This document shows positions 11,590 to 60,455 of a DNA stretch of 64,000 nucleotides, piece by piece. The translations under genes and the position numbers were made by a program. The notes under the pieces are model-generated. The model saw nothing but the letters and a program-made list of their open reading frames with translations. It did no database searches and had not been told where the DNA came from. The stretch is from Brachycybe producta (lineage: Eukaryota; Arthropoda; Diplopoda; Playtdesmida; Andrognathidae): contig JAUPFP010000022.1 in assembly GCA_036925085.1 (NCBI GenBank), positions 433,001-497,000 of the forward strand, written 5' to 3'. Position 1 is the first letter of the stretch; the number at the start of each line of letters is the position of its first letter.

Positions 11590-12120
11590 TAAAGTTTAAT
11601 CTAGATTTTCTTAAGGTTTCAAGATTTTTTTATGATTTGAATATTTTTTTTTTAAGATTTCAAGAATATCTTAATACTTCAGATTTCGAGATTTTTAACA
11701 TTTCGAAATTTGTTTTTAAGATGTCAAGATTTTCTTCAGATTTCAAAATTTCCTTTAGATGGCAAGATTACCTTGAGGTTGCAAGATTTCAAGACTTTCT
11801 TAAGATTTCAAAACCTTCTTAAGGTTTCAAGACCTTCGTAAGGTTTCAAGACCTTCGTAAGGTTTCAAGACCTTCGTAAGGTTTCAAGACCTTCGTAAGG
11901 TTTCAAGACCTTCGTAAGGTTTCAAGACCTTCGTAAGGTTTCAAGACCTTCGTAAGGTTTCAAGACTTTCTTAAGAATTCAAGATTTTCTTGAGGTTATT
12001 TTAAGATTGTTTCAAGATTTTCTTTATCTTGAGATTATTCAAAACTTTTTTCATATTACGATTGTGTTAAGATTATCTTGATTTTTAAAACATTATTCAA
12101 GATTATTTCCAGATTTCTTA
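11590..12120. repeat. 19-bp minisatellite (TAAGGTTTCAAGACCTTCG) with degenerate flanks
   Basis: Near-identical units occupy 11821-11975 (about 8 copies); flanks on both sides are degenerate AAGATTTC variants. Downstream of the GRK poly(A) signal. The stretch 12120-12890 is AT-rich with nothing recognisable. Confidence 0.85.
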
Positions 12121-12894
12121 ATTTTAAATTAAAGATAGTGTTAAAGATCCTTCTGAAATTTTCCTAAGGATTTATTTTGTGAAGATTTTCTTATCTTTCA
12201 AGAGATTTATAAGAAAATGTTCTCGAAATATTGTTTCTTTACAAGACTTTTAAATTTCAAACGGCCGAATAAAGTGAAAATGGTATCCAATGCAAACAAA
12301 GGCCTTTAAAGGCAGAGAATGAAAACCTATCGAGAAAGAACGGCCATTTTTAAAAACATCTCTTCAACGAGAAAATGCAACACTTATTGTATAAAAGAGT
12401 ATTTGCTTAATTCAACAGAAAAACCTCGATTGGTCACTTAGTGTCCAGTTTCAATGGCCACATGTTTATTTATGTATGCTTGTGGGTGTATGTGCTGTTC
12501 GTTATTCTTCGACATGGCCAAATTTTTTATGTTTCATCGTGAACACGAAACTTTCAAATTTTACGAAAGAAAAATTTAACTTTTTCCTATTTCTGAAACA
12601 AAAAAAAAATAAATAAATGAATGATGATTTTGATTTATTAAATTACACTTGATCACAATTTTAATTTTGATATAAATAACAAATATACTAATATATTGGG
12701 TGCTGATTCAATTTTGCTTCCTCGCGTCCGACGTCTTCGAACGGGGAACGTAGGGGGAAAAAAAAGAAACTTAAATCAGGGATTATTTAATACGGATTAG
12801 TTAATTTTGTAATATTTGTTTTGGAGGTTTTTTTTTTTTAAATGTCTGCCGGAAATTTGCTGATGATAGTAACTTTCCAGATTTTCTCGTAACT

Positions 12895-13285
12895 TTTTTT
12901 AAAAGATGTTTTATGAACAGGTAATTTTTGAACTCGTGGTAATTGTGCGTTTCAGAAGCGAAATTAAAGATAAACTAGAATGTGTTTTATAAACTAGACG
13001 AGTAGTTGAATCACTTAAGAGGGTATTTTCACGTTGATATCTTTCAAAATAAACTTTTTATAGACAAAAAATTAAATATTGTTAGCTTAAAGTTAGGTCA
13101 TTTTCAGACTGACGTAAATAGCTTAATTTGAAAAATATCAACATGAAAAACTCTTTTAAGTTATTGAAATGCACTTCTAGTTTCTAAAACACATTTATAA
13201 ATTTGTTTTTTGAAAGACAGAAAACCAGAGTTTGATGAGTGTTTACATTTTAAAACTACTTTATTTAGAAATCGTTTTATTAGGT
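12895..13285. mobile_element. T-family palindromic element
   Basis: Left arm begins with ATGTTTTATGAACAGG, the right arm ends GTTTACATTTTAAAAC; centre AAAAATATCAACATG. Both arms diverged. Intergenic between GRK and CD2BP2. Confidence 0.65.
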
Positions 13286-13439
13286 ATTTTTATTTAATTT
13301 TAAAAGGAAAAAAAAATGGATTTTTTAAAAATGAAAAATAATCTCTCATGGAATATACAGCTAATCGAAATAAAGAGCTAAACTGAAGAGGAGCTAAACT
13401 TAAACAAGATTAGCGTTGTGTTTTTCCTAAAACAGAAAA

Positions 13440-14110
13440 TAAAACTGAAGTGAAAATTGTGTAAACGCCTCTCGAATTCTGGTTAATCTGTCTTTCAGGA
13501 GCCAAATTATGAGAAACTTCTAAGTGTTTTAGAAACTAGAAGGGAGAAATGATATCTTTCAAAATGAGCTTTTTATGGCCGTTTGAAGATGACTCAACTT
13601 TAAATGGACAACATTATTTAATCTTCGTTCATAAAAAAGTTTTATTTTGAAAGATATCAACATGAAAATACTATCATAAGTAGGGCTCGGATTTTGATGC
13701 AATATCAACCGGAATGTTTCTCAATATGTGGCCCAAGTGCCAATTTTGAAGAGACAATCTCGTTTAGATAATAAAAAAAAACAATTGTTCCTTCTAATTA
13801 AAAACAATGGTTAGAGGCTAGAACTCTAGTTGACAACTGATAGTAACCAGACATCTAGCCTCTCTACCCAGCTTCTTTAATTAGAAAAAAAAACAATTGC
13901 AGTTGCTCTATTTTGATGATTACTTCACAATTGGCTCTTGGGCCACAAATTGAGAAACATTCCGGTTCATATTGCATCAAAATCCGAGCCCTAATTATAA
14001 ATGTTTCTGCTACCTTTCTAGTTTCTAAAACCACATTTAGTTTTTTTCATAAATGTTGCAACCGAAACGCAGAATAATAACAAGAGTTTGAAAATTATCT
14101 TTTCATTAAA
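13440..14110. mobile_element. T-family element split by a hAT-type insertion
   Basis: Left arm and centre at 13440-13680, right end (TTTCTAGTTTCTAAAACC) at 14015-14110, interrupted by H1. Establishes that H inserted after T. The next 500 bp (14110-14635) are AT-rich without recognisable features. Confidence 0.65.
13681..13993. mobile_element. H-family hAT-type MITE, copy H1
   Basis: 313 bp with ends TAGGGCTCGGATTTTGATGC and mirror image. Sub-terminal CAATATGTGGCCCAAGTGCC and its mirror, and an inner palindrome AGGCTAGAACTCTAGTTG. Flanks ATCATAAG / ATTATAAA resemble a decayed 8-bp TSD; other copies have clear ones. Confidence 0.85.
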
Positions 14111-14639
14111 ACATTTTAATTTCTTATTTAGCTTAGCTCTTTTATAAGTTTAGCTGGTTTTTTCTTCTAATTTAGCTTTTTCGGTTAGAAAAAAAAAATG
14201 ATTTCTTTATAATTTGTATGCGTGTATTTTGTGATTTAGTCTTAAATTGCCCTCAAAGGTGCAGCTCTTTTGTTGAGATGAAGTAATTAATTAATTTGGG
14301 CCAATTTTTTTTATTATTTTAATGAATTATGTTTGAATTTCTTAATTAGTTTAATTAGTTTCAACGTCAAAATTTGTATAAAAAAATTTGTATAATTTAT
14401 AATAATTGAAGTAGAAAAATGTGATCCAAGCTTTTATAAAGAAACACACTGGGCTTGAAGTAGTTTAACTATGTTTAACACGGTGCTAATTATAAATGTA
14501 ATCACTATTACAGAGTAATTACGAATATACAATCGTTTGCGGCATCTGTAAACCTCTGTAAAGTTATTCAATGACGTCACGTGTTATTGGATTTCTCATA
14601 GAGATTTACTGGATTCGGCCAATGTAGATAAGGTCCAAA

Positions 14640-14797
14640 TTCAAGAAGGAAACTCAACACTTTGAACTTCAATTTGAACTCTCTTAACAGTGGTTCCAAC
14701 ATAAACTATGTTCAATAGTACTTAATAAGATAGTGTCGTTCTGTGTGAAGACTGTTTAGAGGGTTCAATTGTGAAGTTTTCTTTACTTTGGACCTTA
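14640..14797. repeat. solo unit of the 145-bp hairpin repeat
   Basis: Contains AAATTCAAGAAGGAAACTC, TTTGAACTCTCTTAACAG and the mirrored half, matching the unit tandemly amplified at 8225-9195. Here it is single, suggesting the unit was itself a dispersed MITE before amplification. Confidence 0.6.
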
Positions 14798-15092
14798 ATG
14801 CTGTTTCACACAGATGCAACAAATGGAGAGATTTTGACTTTCAGTAGGTTTCTGAAACGTTAGATTCCACTAGATGTTGCTTGTTCCTGTTGCTAGTCTC
14901 TTGAGTGTTTCCTCTTGTTGCGTGTTTTCATTTTGACTCGTACAACTTCAAAGGTAAAATGGCAACAAGTGGCGACATGGTGAGACTTTCTCCGGGATGT
15001 TTGTTTCTTTAGTGTGGACAGTTTCCATTCTTATTTGAGCATTTGTATTCTAGCTGATCGACAAATGTTTGTTGCTCCAATGTGTACACTAA
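14797..15092. mobile_element. inverted-repeat MITE (CACACAGATGCAACA end)
   Basis: Left TTTCACACAGATGCAACAAA is approximately mirrored by TTTGTTGCTCCAATGTGTAC at the right. End resembles that of the element at 60411-61481. Confidence 0.5.
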
Positions 15093-15093
15093 T

Positions 15094-15235
15094 ACCCATA
15101 TTCAAAAACGTTGCTTAAAATAAAGTTAAGCTTAAATCATGATGCAAGACAATTCTATAGTAAGTCTATGAAGAGTTTTCATGTTTATCTTAGTTTTAAG
15201 TATCATTTTGGCAGAGTAACGTTTTAGAATACGGT
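15094..15235. mobile_element. 142-bp inverted-repeat MITE
   Basis: Left CCCATATTCAAAAACGTTGC mirrors right GTAACGTTTTAGAATACGG; AAGTTAAGCTTAAATCATG / ATCTTAGTTTTAAGTATCAT pair inside. Confidence 0.65.
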
Positions 15236-15249
15236 CATGAAGTTGCAAA

Positions 15250-15882
15250 ACATCGAGCAACAAGTAGCACAACATGTTGGCCCAAAATACGAATTTTTGT
15301 TGACCCTAAGTATGAATTTATATTGGCCCTAAGTATGAATTTATGTTGGCCCAAAGTATTAATTTATGTTGGCAGGAAGTACGAATTTATGTTGGCCCAA
15401 GGTATGAATTTATGTTCGCCCAAAGTATGAATTTATGTTAGCAAAAAATACGAATTTATGTTGGCCCAAAGTATGGATTTATGTTGGCCCAAAGTATGAA
15501 TTTATGTTGGCCGAAAGTATGGATTTATGTTAGCAGAAATTACGAATTTATGTTAGCCCAATGTATTAATTTATGTTGGCCCAAAGTATTAATTTGTGTT
15601 GGCAAAACATTGGTAGTTGGAAACAACCTTTTGGCCTAGTACTTGGCCCATTTAATTTTGTTAAAATGATGCAAAAATACGTATGGCCCACCTAATGTTG
15701 GCTCAAAAATCCTAATGTAAATTATTGATAGCAGATTAAGCCCATCGTCGGGCCAACAAATACAGCCAATATTGCGACCAATGGCCAAACACAACGTTGG
15801 TTGGATCATTAGGCCAAACATTTTTACATAAACTCCAACGGTTAGTATTATGTTGGCCCATTGTTGGTTGTGCTGCTTGGGT
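15250..15882. mobile_element. inverted-repeat element with an internal 23-bp minisatellite
   Basis: Left end GAGCAACAAGTAGCACAAC and right end GTTGTGCTGCTTGGG are inverted relatives. About 14 units of GTATGAATTTATGTTGGCCC plus AAA occupy 15285-15612, built from the sub-terminal TTGGCCCA motif. Confidence 0.65.
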
Positions 15883-16027
15883 AGTTACTATACACTTCTT
15901 GACAGCAACATGTTTCTCCTGTGTGAACATGTATGTCTATGGAAACAAACTAAATCATAGGGACGACATAAATGTTCCCATTTGTTGCAGTCTGTCTGGA
16001 CATAATAGTTGCTACATCGTAAATTGT

Positions 16028-16229
16028 AGCTTGTGACGTCAGTGGGGTTGTTGACTATAAATCTAGAATTGTGTCATTTAGTCTGATAGAAATGACAGCA
16101 AATGTTTTTAACAGTTTAATCAAATAGGTTTCTTTCATTCGTTTGTTATTAACTTAATTACCCCTTTTTTTTAATCAGACAAAGTCACACAAGCTTAATT
16201 TTTTGTCAGCCCTTCTGACGTCACAAGCT
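16028..16229. mobile_element. TGACGTCA-ended palindromic MITE, copy 1
   Basis: Ends AGCTTGTGACGTCAGTGGGG and its mirror CTTCTGACGTCACAAGCT; inner GTCATTTAGTCTGATAG pairs with TAATCAGACAAAGTCAC. Each end carries a full CRE-type palindrome (16034-16041, 16216-16223). 16230-16930 is AT-rich with a poly-G run and nothing else recognised. Confidence 0.75.
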
Positions 16230-16934
16230 TCCTCTTATGGGTAAGGCAACTGTAATGTATTTTAGATGCCATAAAACATTTAGTACCCGGATACAGTAAA
16301 AGTTTAATATTTAATTTATCAATTAATTTTATTTCTCTTGTTTTTAAGTAAACAATTTTTTTCTGTTGGTAATTAAATAGTAATTAAATATTGTGTGTGT
16401 GGGGGGGGGGTTTAAACAACAAATTTGTTTGATGTGCAAACAAAGAAGAAGAAAAAATAGGCTTGCAATTTATAATAATGTTTTATTCTTGTGTAAAAAA
16501 AAGACAAAAGTTAAGAAAAGAAAAAAGAAATTTGTGGTTTTTTTTTTAGAACTTCTGAATTGTTTATTATTGATTGTTGTCAAATTAAATCTTTTTAGGT
16601 AATATATTTGCATAAAATTGCTGAAAACTAATTATTTACTGCCTGTGGACGTTTGTAAAAAAATAATAAAAATTAAATTAATAAGTTTTTCGAAGTTTTT
16701 CTTTTTTTTTTAAATCTCTTTAGGACAAAAGTAAATTTACTTCAGGTTTTTACAATGTGGACAAAGGATTTTACAAGAAAAAATTCAAAGTTTGTTATAA
16801 ACTAGACTTCTAGGTAAATATGCTTAATGTATTTTCATGCTATTTTTAAATGAACAATTTATGTTAGTTTGAAAAAATGATTAAATTATACATTTCTTGT
16901 TAAATAAATGTTAATTTTTTTATGTAATATTAAT

Positions 16935-17540
16935 TTAAGGTGGTTTTAAAGTGTGTAACCCCTTTAAAAACTTCATAAAAGTTCATTAAAAGTGTATATG
17001 CTCCTTGAACTCGAGGTTATTCTGCGTTTTAGGTGCAAAATGAAGCAAAACTAGAACGCGTTTTAGAAACTAGAAGGGTAACGCAACCACTTAGGGATAT
17101 TTTCATGTTGATATCTTTTCAGATATGCTTTTGTGTTAGTTTAAAAATGATTCAACTTTAAGCAGATGCTATTTTGTTTAAATTTTTGTTTATAAAAAGT
17201 TTATTTTAAAATATATCAACATGAGAATATTCTTAACTGATTGAGCTACCATTCTAGTTTCTAAACCACTTCTTTGTTTCTGTTAATTTTGCTCTTGAAT
17301 GACAGAATATTCACAGGCATCTGTAGACAGCTTCAGAATTTCTTTGGCCCCACCCTTTTATGAGCGTCATCAATTTCTAATTGGTTTGTTACTGGGTCTG
17401 ATGTCACGTGCCCCGCCCTTTTTGTTTTTAATTGGTCTGACGCTCATAAAAGAGCGGAGCCAAAGAAATTCTGAAGCTGTTTACAGATGCCTGTGAATAT
17501 TCAGAGTGCGAAAATCAGCTGTTCATAACATATACAAATG
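16935..17540. mobile_element. T-family element split by a B-family insertion
   Basis: Starts TTTAAGGTGGTTTTAAAGTG; right arm resumes after the nested element (GTGCGAAAATCAGCTG at 17505-17521). Confidence 0.7.
17313..17494. mobile_element. family-B palindromic MITE, copy B1
   Basis: 182 bp; ends ACAGGCATCTGTAGACAGC and GCTGTTTACAGATGCCTGT, flanked by GAATATTC on both sides (17305-17312, 17495-17502). Internal CCCTTTTATGAGCGTCA is shared in outline with family A, so the two are related. Confidence 0.8.
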
Positions 17541-17741
17541 ACAAGCAATTAAAAATCGGGACAGAAGTTGGCTTCGCCCCTTTTATGACGGTCGCAACTT
17601 CTAATTGATCGGTTATGTAGGCTGATGTCACATGTTCCGCTCTTTTCAACGTCAAACCACACAACAAACCAATTAGAAGTTGCCAGTCGTCATAAAAAGG
17701 GCGGAGCCAACTTCTGTTTGTCTCGATTTTTAATTACCTGT
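17541..17741. mobile_element. family-A palindromic MITE, copy A2 (9-bp TSD)
   Basis: TSD ATACAAATG at 17532-17540 and 17742-17750. Left end mutated to ACAAGCAATT. Confidence 0.9.
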
Positions 17742-18023
17742 ATACAAATGTTGATTTTTAAAATATCTTGCTAAATATTGAAGCATAAAGCTGGAGCCAA
17801 TTGAGTGTCCTAATATGGTGAGAACTACATTGGTACTGTTTATAACGTGCCATATTGGTACTGAAATGCTTCGCTTTCTATGGCAAGTCTTCTGCATCAC
17901 TTTCGGTCTGGAGATTTTTTCCATACTTTTCTGTTATTAATTTTTTTTTCGTTTCACCTTTTAGATGAAACCCATAGTTTCGTTTTAGGCAAGCTTAATA
18001 TACAAAGGTGAATAAACTTAAGA

Positions 18024-18098
18024 TCTTTTCCTATGGAGCATTTCGTTCTAAAACTGAGTGTTGCCAGTAGGTAGCGGATGTGGCGCAGACTGTAAAAA
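18024..18098. repeat. J repeat, single unit
   Basis: TTTTCCTATGGAGCATTTCG, AAACTGAGTGTTGCCAGTAG; one diverged monomer of the repeat arrayed at 37812-38101. Followed by TACGAGATTCAC motifs that recur after the copy at 31714. Confidence 0.65.
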
Positions 18099-18364
18099 AT
18101 GTATTTAGACTACGGCGTACGAGATTTACATCCGATGTTGGTCCCTTTGAAAATAGCGTGCCATATCGTACGAGATTCACTCCTGTGCCGTCCTCTTTGT
18201 CAAAGTGGCTTCTTTTTAGCTTCAAAAAGCAGACGATTCTTCACTCACTTTTGACTTTTTTTTCTAACATGGAGTTGCATTGCCTTTATACTGTATATCT
18301 TGAGTTAACCAGTTTCGTTTCATATCGATATTTTGCCTCGCGTTTTAGTTTGAACAAATAGTTA

Positions 18365-18375
18365 AAGATGGCGGC
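18365..18375 (+). promoter_or_regulatory. YY1-like site in the CD2BP2 promoter or 5' UTR
   Basis: AAGATGGCGGC matches the YY1 core (AARATGGCGGC), which in animal housekeeping genes commonly sits just downstream of the start site. It lies 100 bp upstream of the CD2BP2 ATG and is part of a locally GC-rich AAGATGGCGGCGCC patch. Motif is seen; function is inferred. Confidence 0.55.
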
Positions 18376-18475
18376 GCCCTTGTGAACTGATTAATGGCAT
18401 TTTTTTTCTTTTCTTCTAGTTTTATTGAAAATATTCGCAAATTAACGCTTTAAATTATTATTATTTGGAGAAGCC

Positions 18476-20545
18476 ATGTCTAAACGCAAGTATGAGGCCG
18501 ACGTGGAAGACGACGTCGTTAAGAAGCATTCTTTAGATAGCGACGAAGAAGATGAAGAAAAAGCAGCGAAAAAATATGAAATTATGGACGAAGACGACAT
18601 CGAAGGTGAGTATTAATTTAATCGTTTATATTTGACGTCTTTTTTTGTTTTAATTCGTTGTTTCTGTTATATGTAGGACAAGAGGAGGCGACAATTGAAT
18701 TCGATGGTGACATCAAAATCACTCCATTCAATATGAGAGAAGAATTAGAAGAAGGACATTTTGACAAAGACGGAAATTACTTTTTAAACAAAGATGAAGA
18801 CGAAATAAGAGACAGTTGGCTCGATAACATAGAATGGCACAAAGTTGGTTTGAAATTTGCTCAGTTTGTTCTTTAAAATAAACGGAGTTGTTTTAACGTT
18901 TTCAGAGGAAAACCAATTATACAAAATATACAAAAGAAAGTAAATAATCAAATCGAACTCTTGGTTATTCTTCGTTTCTGAAACAACGTTAACAAGAAAT
19001 TGAAAGTTTTCTAGAAACTACAAGATTATAATGATTCACTTAAAAGTAATTTCAGTTTGATATCTTTCAAAATAAACCTTTTTTTTTCACTTAAGATTTA
19101 AAATTTGTAAAGAAAATGTCGGGTAAACGTTCGTGAAAGTTCATTTTGAAAGATATCAACATGAAAATCTCCTTAAGTTATTCATTTGTGCTTCTAATTT
19201 CTATAACACTTTAAATTTCTTAAAAATGCAGAATAAACCATATATCTATTTCTATTATTTTCAACCATTTGCATATTTTGCAATAGCTACTTATAAAGTG
19301 TAAACATCTCTCAACCTTTTATTATTCTGTCGTAAAAGGTGCAAAATTAAGAGAAACTAGAAAGTGTTTTAAAAACTCGAAGGGTAGGTTACTCACTGAA
19401 GGCTATTTTCATGTAATTTTTCAAAATACACTTTATGGAGACTCATAATAAACAAAATGTTGTCTGCTTGAAATTAGGTCCTTGTCAAACCGATATAAAA
19501 AGCTTATTTTGAAAAATATCAACATGAAAATACCCCAACATTCTACTTTCTAAAACCCATTTTGAAGTTTCTCTTCTTCATGCACCAAAACAACAAAATA
19601 ATCAGAGTTTGAGAGGCGTTTACACTTTAAAACAACCTTAAGATGATTTATTTTACTGAAATTTTACTTTTCTAGTTTCTAAAACATTGTGAATGAACTT
19701 TAAAACGAAAAAACATCGAGTTTCAGTTGATTTTTTGTGTTTTTTTTTTTCTCTCGGTAGATAAAAGCGACTGAAAATAAAATGAAGGCGAAAGAAGAAA
19801 GCGACGAAAGCGAATCAGAAGCTGATGTGAAGGCGTCTTCGGCCGACATCTTCCGTAAGATTGTTAGTTACATGAATCCAAGTGAAACCATTTTACAGAC
19901 GATCAAGCGGCTCGGTAAAAAAAGCTCTACAAAAGCGAATGCGAGTAGCCGTTGGAACATAAAGAAGAAGAAGAATACAAAAACGACGACCGAGAGCGAC
20001 AAAACGACGAGCGAAGTGAATGAAACAGGGGAAGAAGAAGACAAACGACGTATGTTAGAGGTTACGGAACTGGCCGACAGATTGCTTCATCGCGGTTGGA
20101 TGGAGATTTATCAGGAAACATACGAGAAATTGAATCATCGGATCCGATTGCAAGAATCGGGACGACTCGATCTGAGTAAAGCGACGAATGAAGACGATTC
20201 TTTGGATATGTTTGGCGAGAAGTTCGATGCGACGAAAGCAGACGAGCCCAAAGCGAGCGGAAGCAAAGACGATGGTTCGAAGCTTTTATTTCAACTATAG
20301 TTTGAATTTGTATTAACGTTATGTTGGGCATTTTTCTAGGTGCTATGGCGTCTGCACCAGTTGAATGGGAGTTTAAATGGGAAAATAAAGACGAAGCGAA
20401 AGTTTACGGTCCACACAGCAGCTGCGAAATGCAACAATGGGTCGATGATGGATATTTTAGCGATGGAGTGTGGGTAAGAAGGGTAGATCAACCCGAAGCG
20501 CAGTTTCACACTTCGAAACGAGTCGATTTCGATCTTTATATCTGA
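18476..20545 (+). CDS. CD2BP2: CD2BP2 / Lin1-type GYF-domain protein (U5 snRNP 52K), complete, 4 exons
   Basis: Nuclear U5 snRNP-associated protein; its C-terminal GYF domain binds proline-rich ligands such as those of SmB/B' and, in mammals, the CD2 tail. Exons 18476-18605, 18677-18843, 19761-20274, 20340-20545 join in frame to 338 residues (human CD2BP2 is 341). Landmarks: basic start MSKRKYE; acidic KKHSLDSDEEDEE; the most conserved N-terminal block ITPFNMREELEEGHF then DGNYFLN and IRDSWLDNI; charged low-complexity middle (KKKKNTKTTT); LADRLLHRGWMEIYQETYE; SLDMFGEKFD; and the GYF domain in exon 4 (VEWEFKWEN, GPHSS, MQQWVDDGYF, SKRVDFDLYI). The usual aromatic after GP is His here. Start chosen as the only ATG in a context that gives the conserved basic N-terminus. 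Intron 2 (18844-19760) is filled by two T-family transposon copies. Confidence 0.97.
18925..19260. mobile_element. T-family element in CD2BP2 intron 2, first of two
   Basis: Carries CTTGGTTATTCTTCGTTTC, TTTCAGTTTGATATC and the mirrored TGAAAGATATCAACATG. Confidence 0.65.
19290..19645. mobile_element. T-family element in CD2BP2 intron 2, second of two
   Basis: Fairly complete: left AAAGTGTAAACATCTCTC, right GAGGCGTTTACACTTTAAAA and CCTTAAGATG, ending on TTAA. Confidence 0.7.
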
Positions 20546-20559
20546 GGTTCTTTATTTAA

Positions 20560-20565
20560 AATAAA
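20560..20565 (+). terminator. polyadenylation signal of CD2BP2
   Basis: AATAAA 15 bp after the CD2BP2 stop codon, implying an exceptionally short 3' UTR. A T-family element begins within about 80 bp, so little room is left for a longer UTR. Confidence 0.7.
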
Positions 20566-20639
20566 ACAGAAACTCAATTAAAATAGACTTAAAACTTCTT
20601 TCGAATAATTTTATTCATGTAAAATTGATGCTCATTTAA

Positions 20640-20960
20640 TTGAAAACTTGAGGTAAAACGCCTCTCGAACTTTCTGATTATTCTGTCTTTCAAGTGCAAA
20701 TTGAATAGAAACTTGAATGTTTTTTTTTTAGAAACGAGAAGGGTAGCTCAATCACTTCAGAGTATTTTCATGTTGATTATCTTTCAAAATAAGCTTTTTA
20801 TGTCAGTTTGGGAAAATGACACGACTTTAAGTAGATGACGCTTTTCGTATATGAAAAGTTTATTTTGAAAGATGTTATCACTGAGCGACCCTTCTAGTTT
20901 CTAAAACATTTTTAGTTTCTTTTAATTTTGCTCCCGAAAAAGGTCTTACGAGCTCATTTT
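20640..20960. mobile_element. T-family element just 3' of CD2BP2
   Basis: Left GTAAAACGCCTCTCGAAC to right TCTAGTTTCTAAAACA; the right end is lost. Confidence 0.6.
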
Positions 20961-21417
20961 CAAACGTTACGTTTAAGCTATTTTTTGCACAGGTTGTGAC
21001 ATTAAGTCCATTGTATATTTTCACATTTCTAAACGTAACCGGTTGCATCGTGACATCACAACCGGTTGGATTTACAAAAAAATGTGCATGTATTATAAAA
21101 TATTATTTATTTCATTTTTCCCGCCTGATTTTGTGGTAACTTAGGAACTGTATAGGAAGTTCAGAGTGCTCAGAGTGATTTCCGTTTTGTGCTTAGTAAA
21201 TGTAAAATGTATTGCTCTGACTGCTCCGCCTAAAGATACAAGGATAACTCCAAGTGCTCCGATGTAGTTTCAAGAGACTTATGGGATTTATTAATGAAAT
21301 CGCAAGTGTGTTTCAATTGAGCTTATGGAGACGTATGTGCAGTAGAGAACCGACACTATCAGATTGCGCTCCAAATGCTCTGATTTCTACGCTGTACTTT
21401 CCTAGTCGTAAGAAGAA

Positions 21418-21612
21418 GGTTATGACGTCAAAGGGGTTAACAAAATTTTTTTTAGGTTTGTGCCATTTTGTCTCATTAGAAAAAGGGGTAGTAAGAAAAG
21501 AATGTAGGAACTCTTTTGTTTAAACTGTTGAGAACGTTTGATATCATTCCTTTACTATCAGACTAAATGGTACAAAACTAAATTTTACGACCATCCTGTT
21601 GACGTCACAAGC
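21418..21612. mobile_element. TGACGTCA-ended palindromic MITE, copy 2
   Basis: Left TATGACGTCAAAGGGGTTAA, AGGTTTGTGCCATTTTGTC mirrors right GACTAAATGGTACAAAACT, GTTGACGTCACAAGC. Lies 0.6 kb upstream of NLK. The flanks 21150-21800 repeatedly contain GTGCTCCGAT-like words of unknown origin. Confidence 0.7.
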
Positions 21613-22237
21613 TACTTCGTACGACGAGGCAGATATAAGAATAGTAAGAGTGCTCCATTTACTCCGATTATTTTTTGTGGAAACGCTACTAGAAAGGCGG
21701 CATATAAAAAGCGCTCTGAGCGATCGAAGCTTATATTTCTTATTAGTGAATGTTAGATGACGTCACATGTAAATTAGCGCTCAGTTAACTCCGATGACGG
21801 ATGTTTCGTCATATTTTCTTTGTTTCTAATTTGATCGTTGTTAAACAGCGGCGCTGCATCCGCTATTAGTCAGTTGGCTGTGGGACGTTGAAGAGGGAGG
21901 TTGTGTGCGGGTTGTTGGTGGCGTTCAGTGTGGAGGTTAATCACTTCGTATACATAATTTTTTTTTTCTGCTTTTGAATCCGTCAAAAAAATTTGATCGC
22001 GCGTTTTTTTTTTCTTTCTCTGTGATGGTGATGATCCAACGATCGACGATAATGATTGTGTTTCGTGTTGAGTTGAACTGTTGTGGTCAACTGAAGTCGG
22101 TTTCGCGCGTTTGTTGAGTGAAAAAAAAGAGGAAGATTCCTTTGTTTTATTGTGCGATAGAGAGGGAAGGAAGTGGGGGTTATAAAGAGAAGGAAAAGAC
22201 GGGTATTAAAAGAGACTGGTTATAATAATAATAACAG

Positions 22238-60063
<37,826 letters not shown>

Positions 60064-60403
60064 GTAAGCTAGTCCACACACACTGAAGTCCGATCCGTAC
60101 GTTAAAACTTGGCTGTTCCGCCCTTCACACACAACACAGACTAGCCACCTCTTGTCCTATGGGCCAGGTTTGTGTCTATAAATCTATCTTGGAATGCCTT
60201 TATTTTTGTTTCGTTTTTGTTTTTTTGTTTGTGTCTCACTTCACGTTTTATCTTTTTCTCGTCTCTTGTGTGTTGTGGTTTTTTTCGAAGTGTTTCGCAC
60301 ACTTTTGAGGGGTTTTTTTTCTCTCTCTCTCTCTTGAGTTCAACTTCTAACTTTGTTTGCATTCGTTCGAGGTTATTTTGTTGTCGCGTTGTTCTTTTTG
60401 TAG

Positions 60404-60455
60404 CACTGTAAAGCTCGGTCCACACAGAAGCAACAAGTGTCCATACGCAAATTAG
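60404..60455 (+). CDS. candidate NLK terminal exon with a transposon-derived tail
   Basis: A good acceptor (T-rich tract then GTAG at 60400-60403) is followed by C-ACT-GTA, which with the AG left by exon 9 reads S-T-V, the tripeptide expected at this point of NLK. At 60411 the frame runs straight into the inverted-repeat end of a mobile element and stops at TAG 60453. If used, the conserved NLK tail is replaced by 14 element-encoded residues. Three matching residues are weak evidence; an alternative is the exon pair at 61643 and 63141. Confidence 0.3.

Noticed and set aside
60140-60167. Possible short NLK exon after CACACAG reading LATSCPMGQ
   Set aside because: Good AG and a GT after it, but the peptide bears no similarity to the NLK tail and the polypyrimidine tract is weak.
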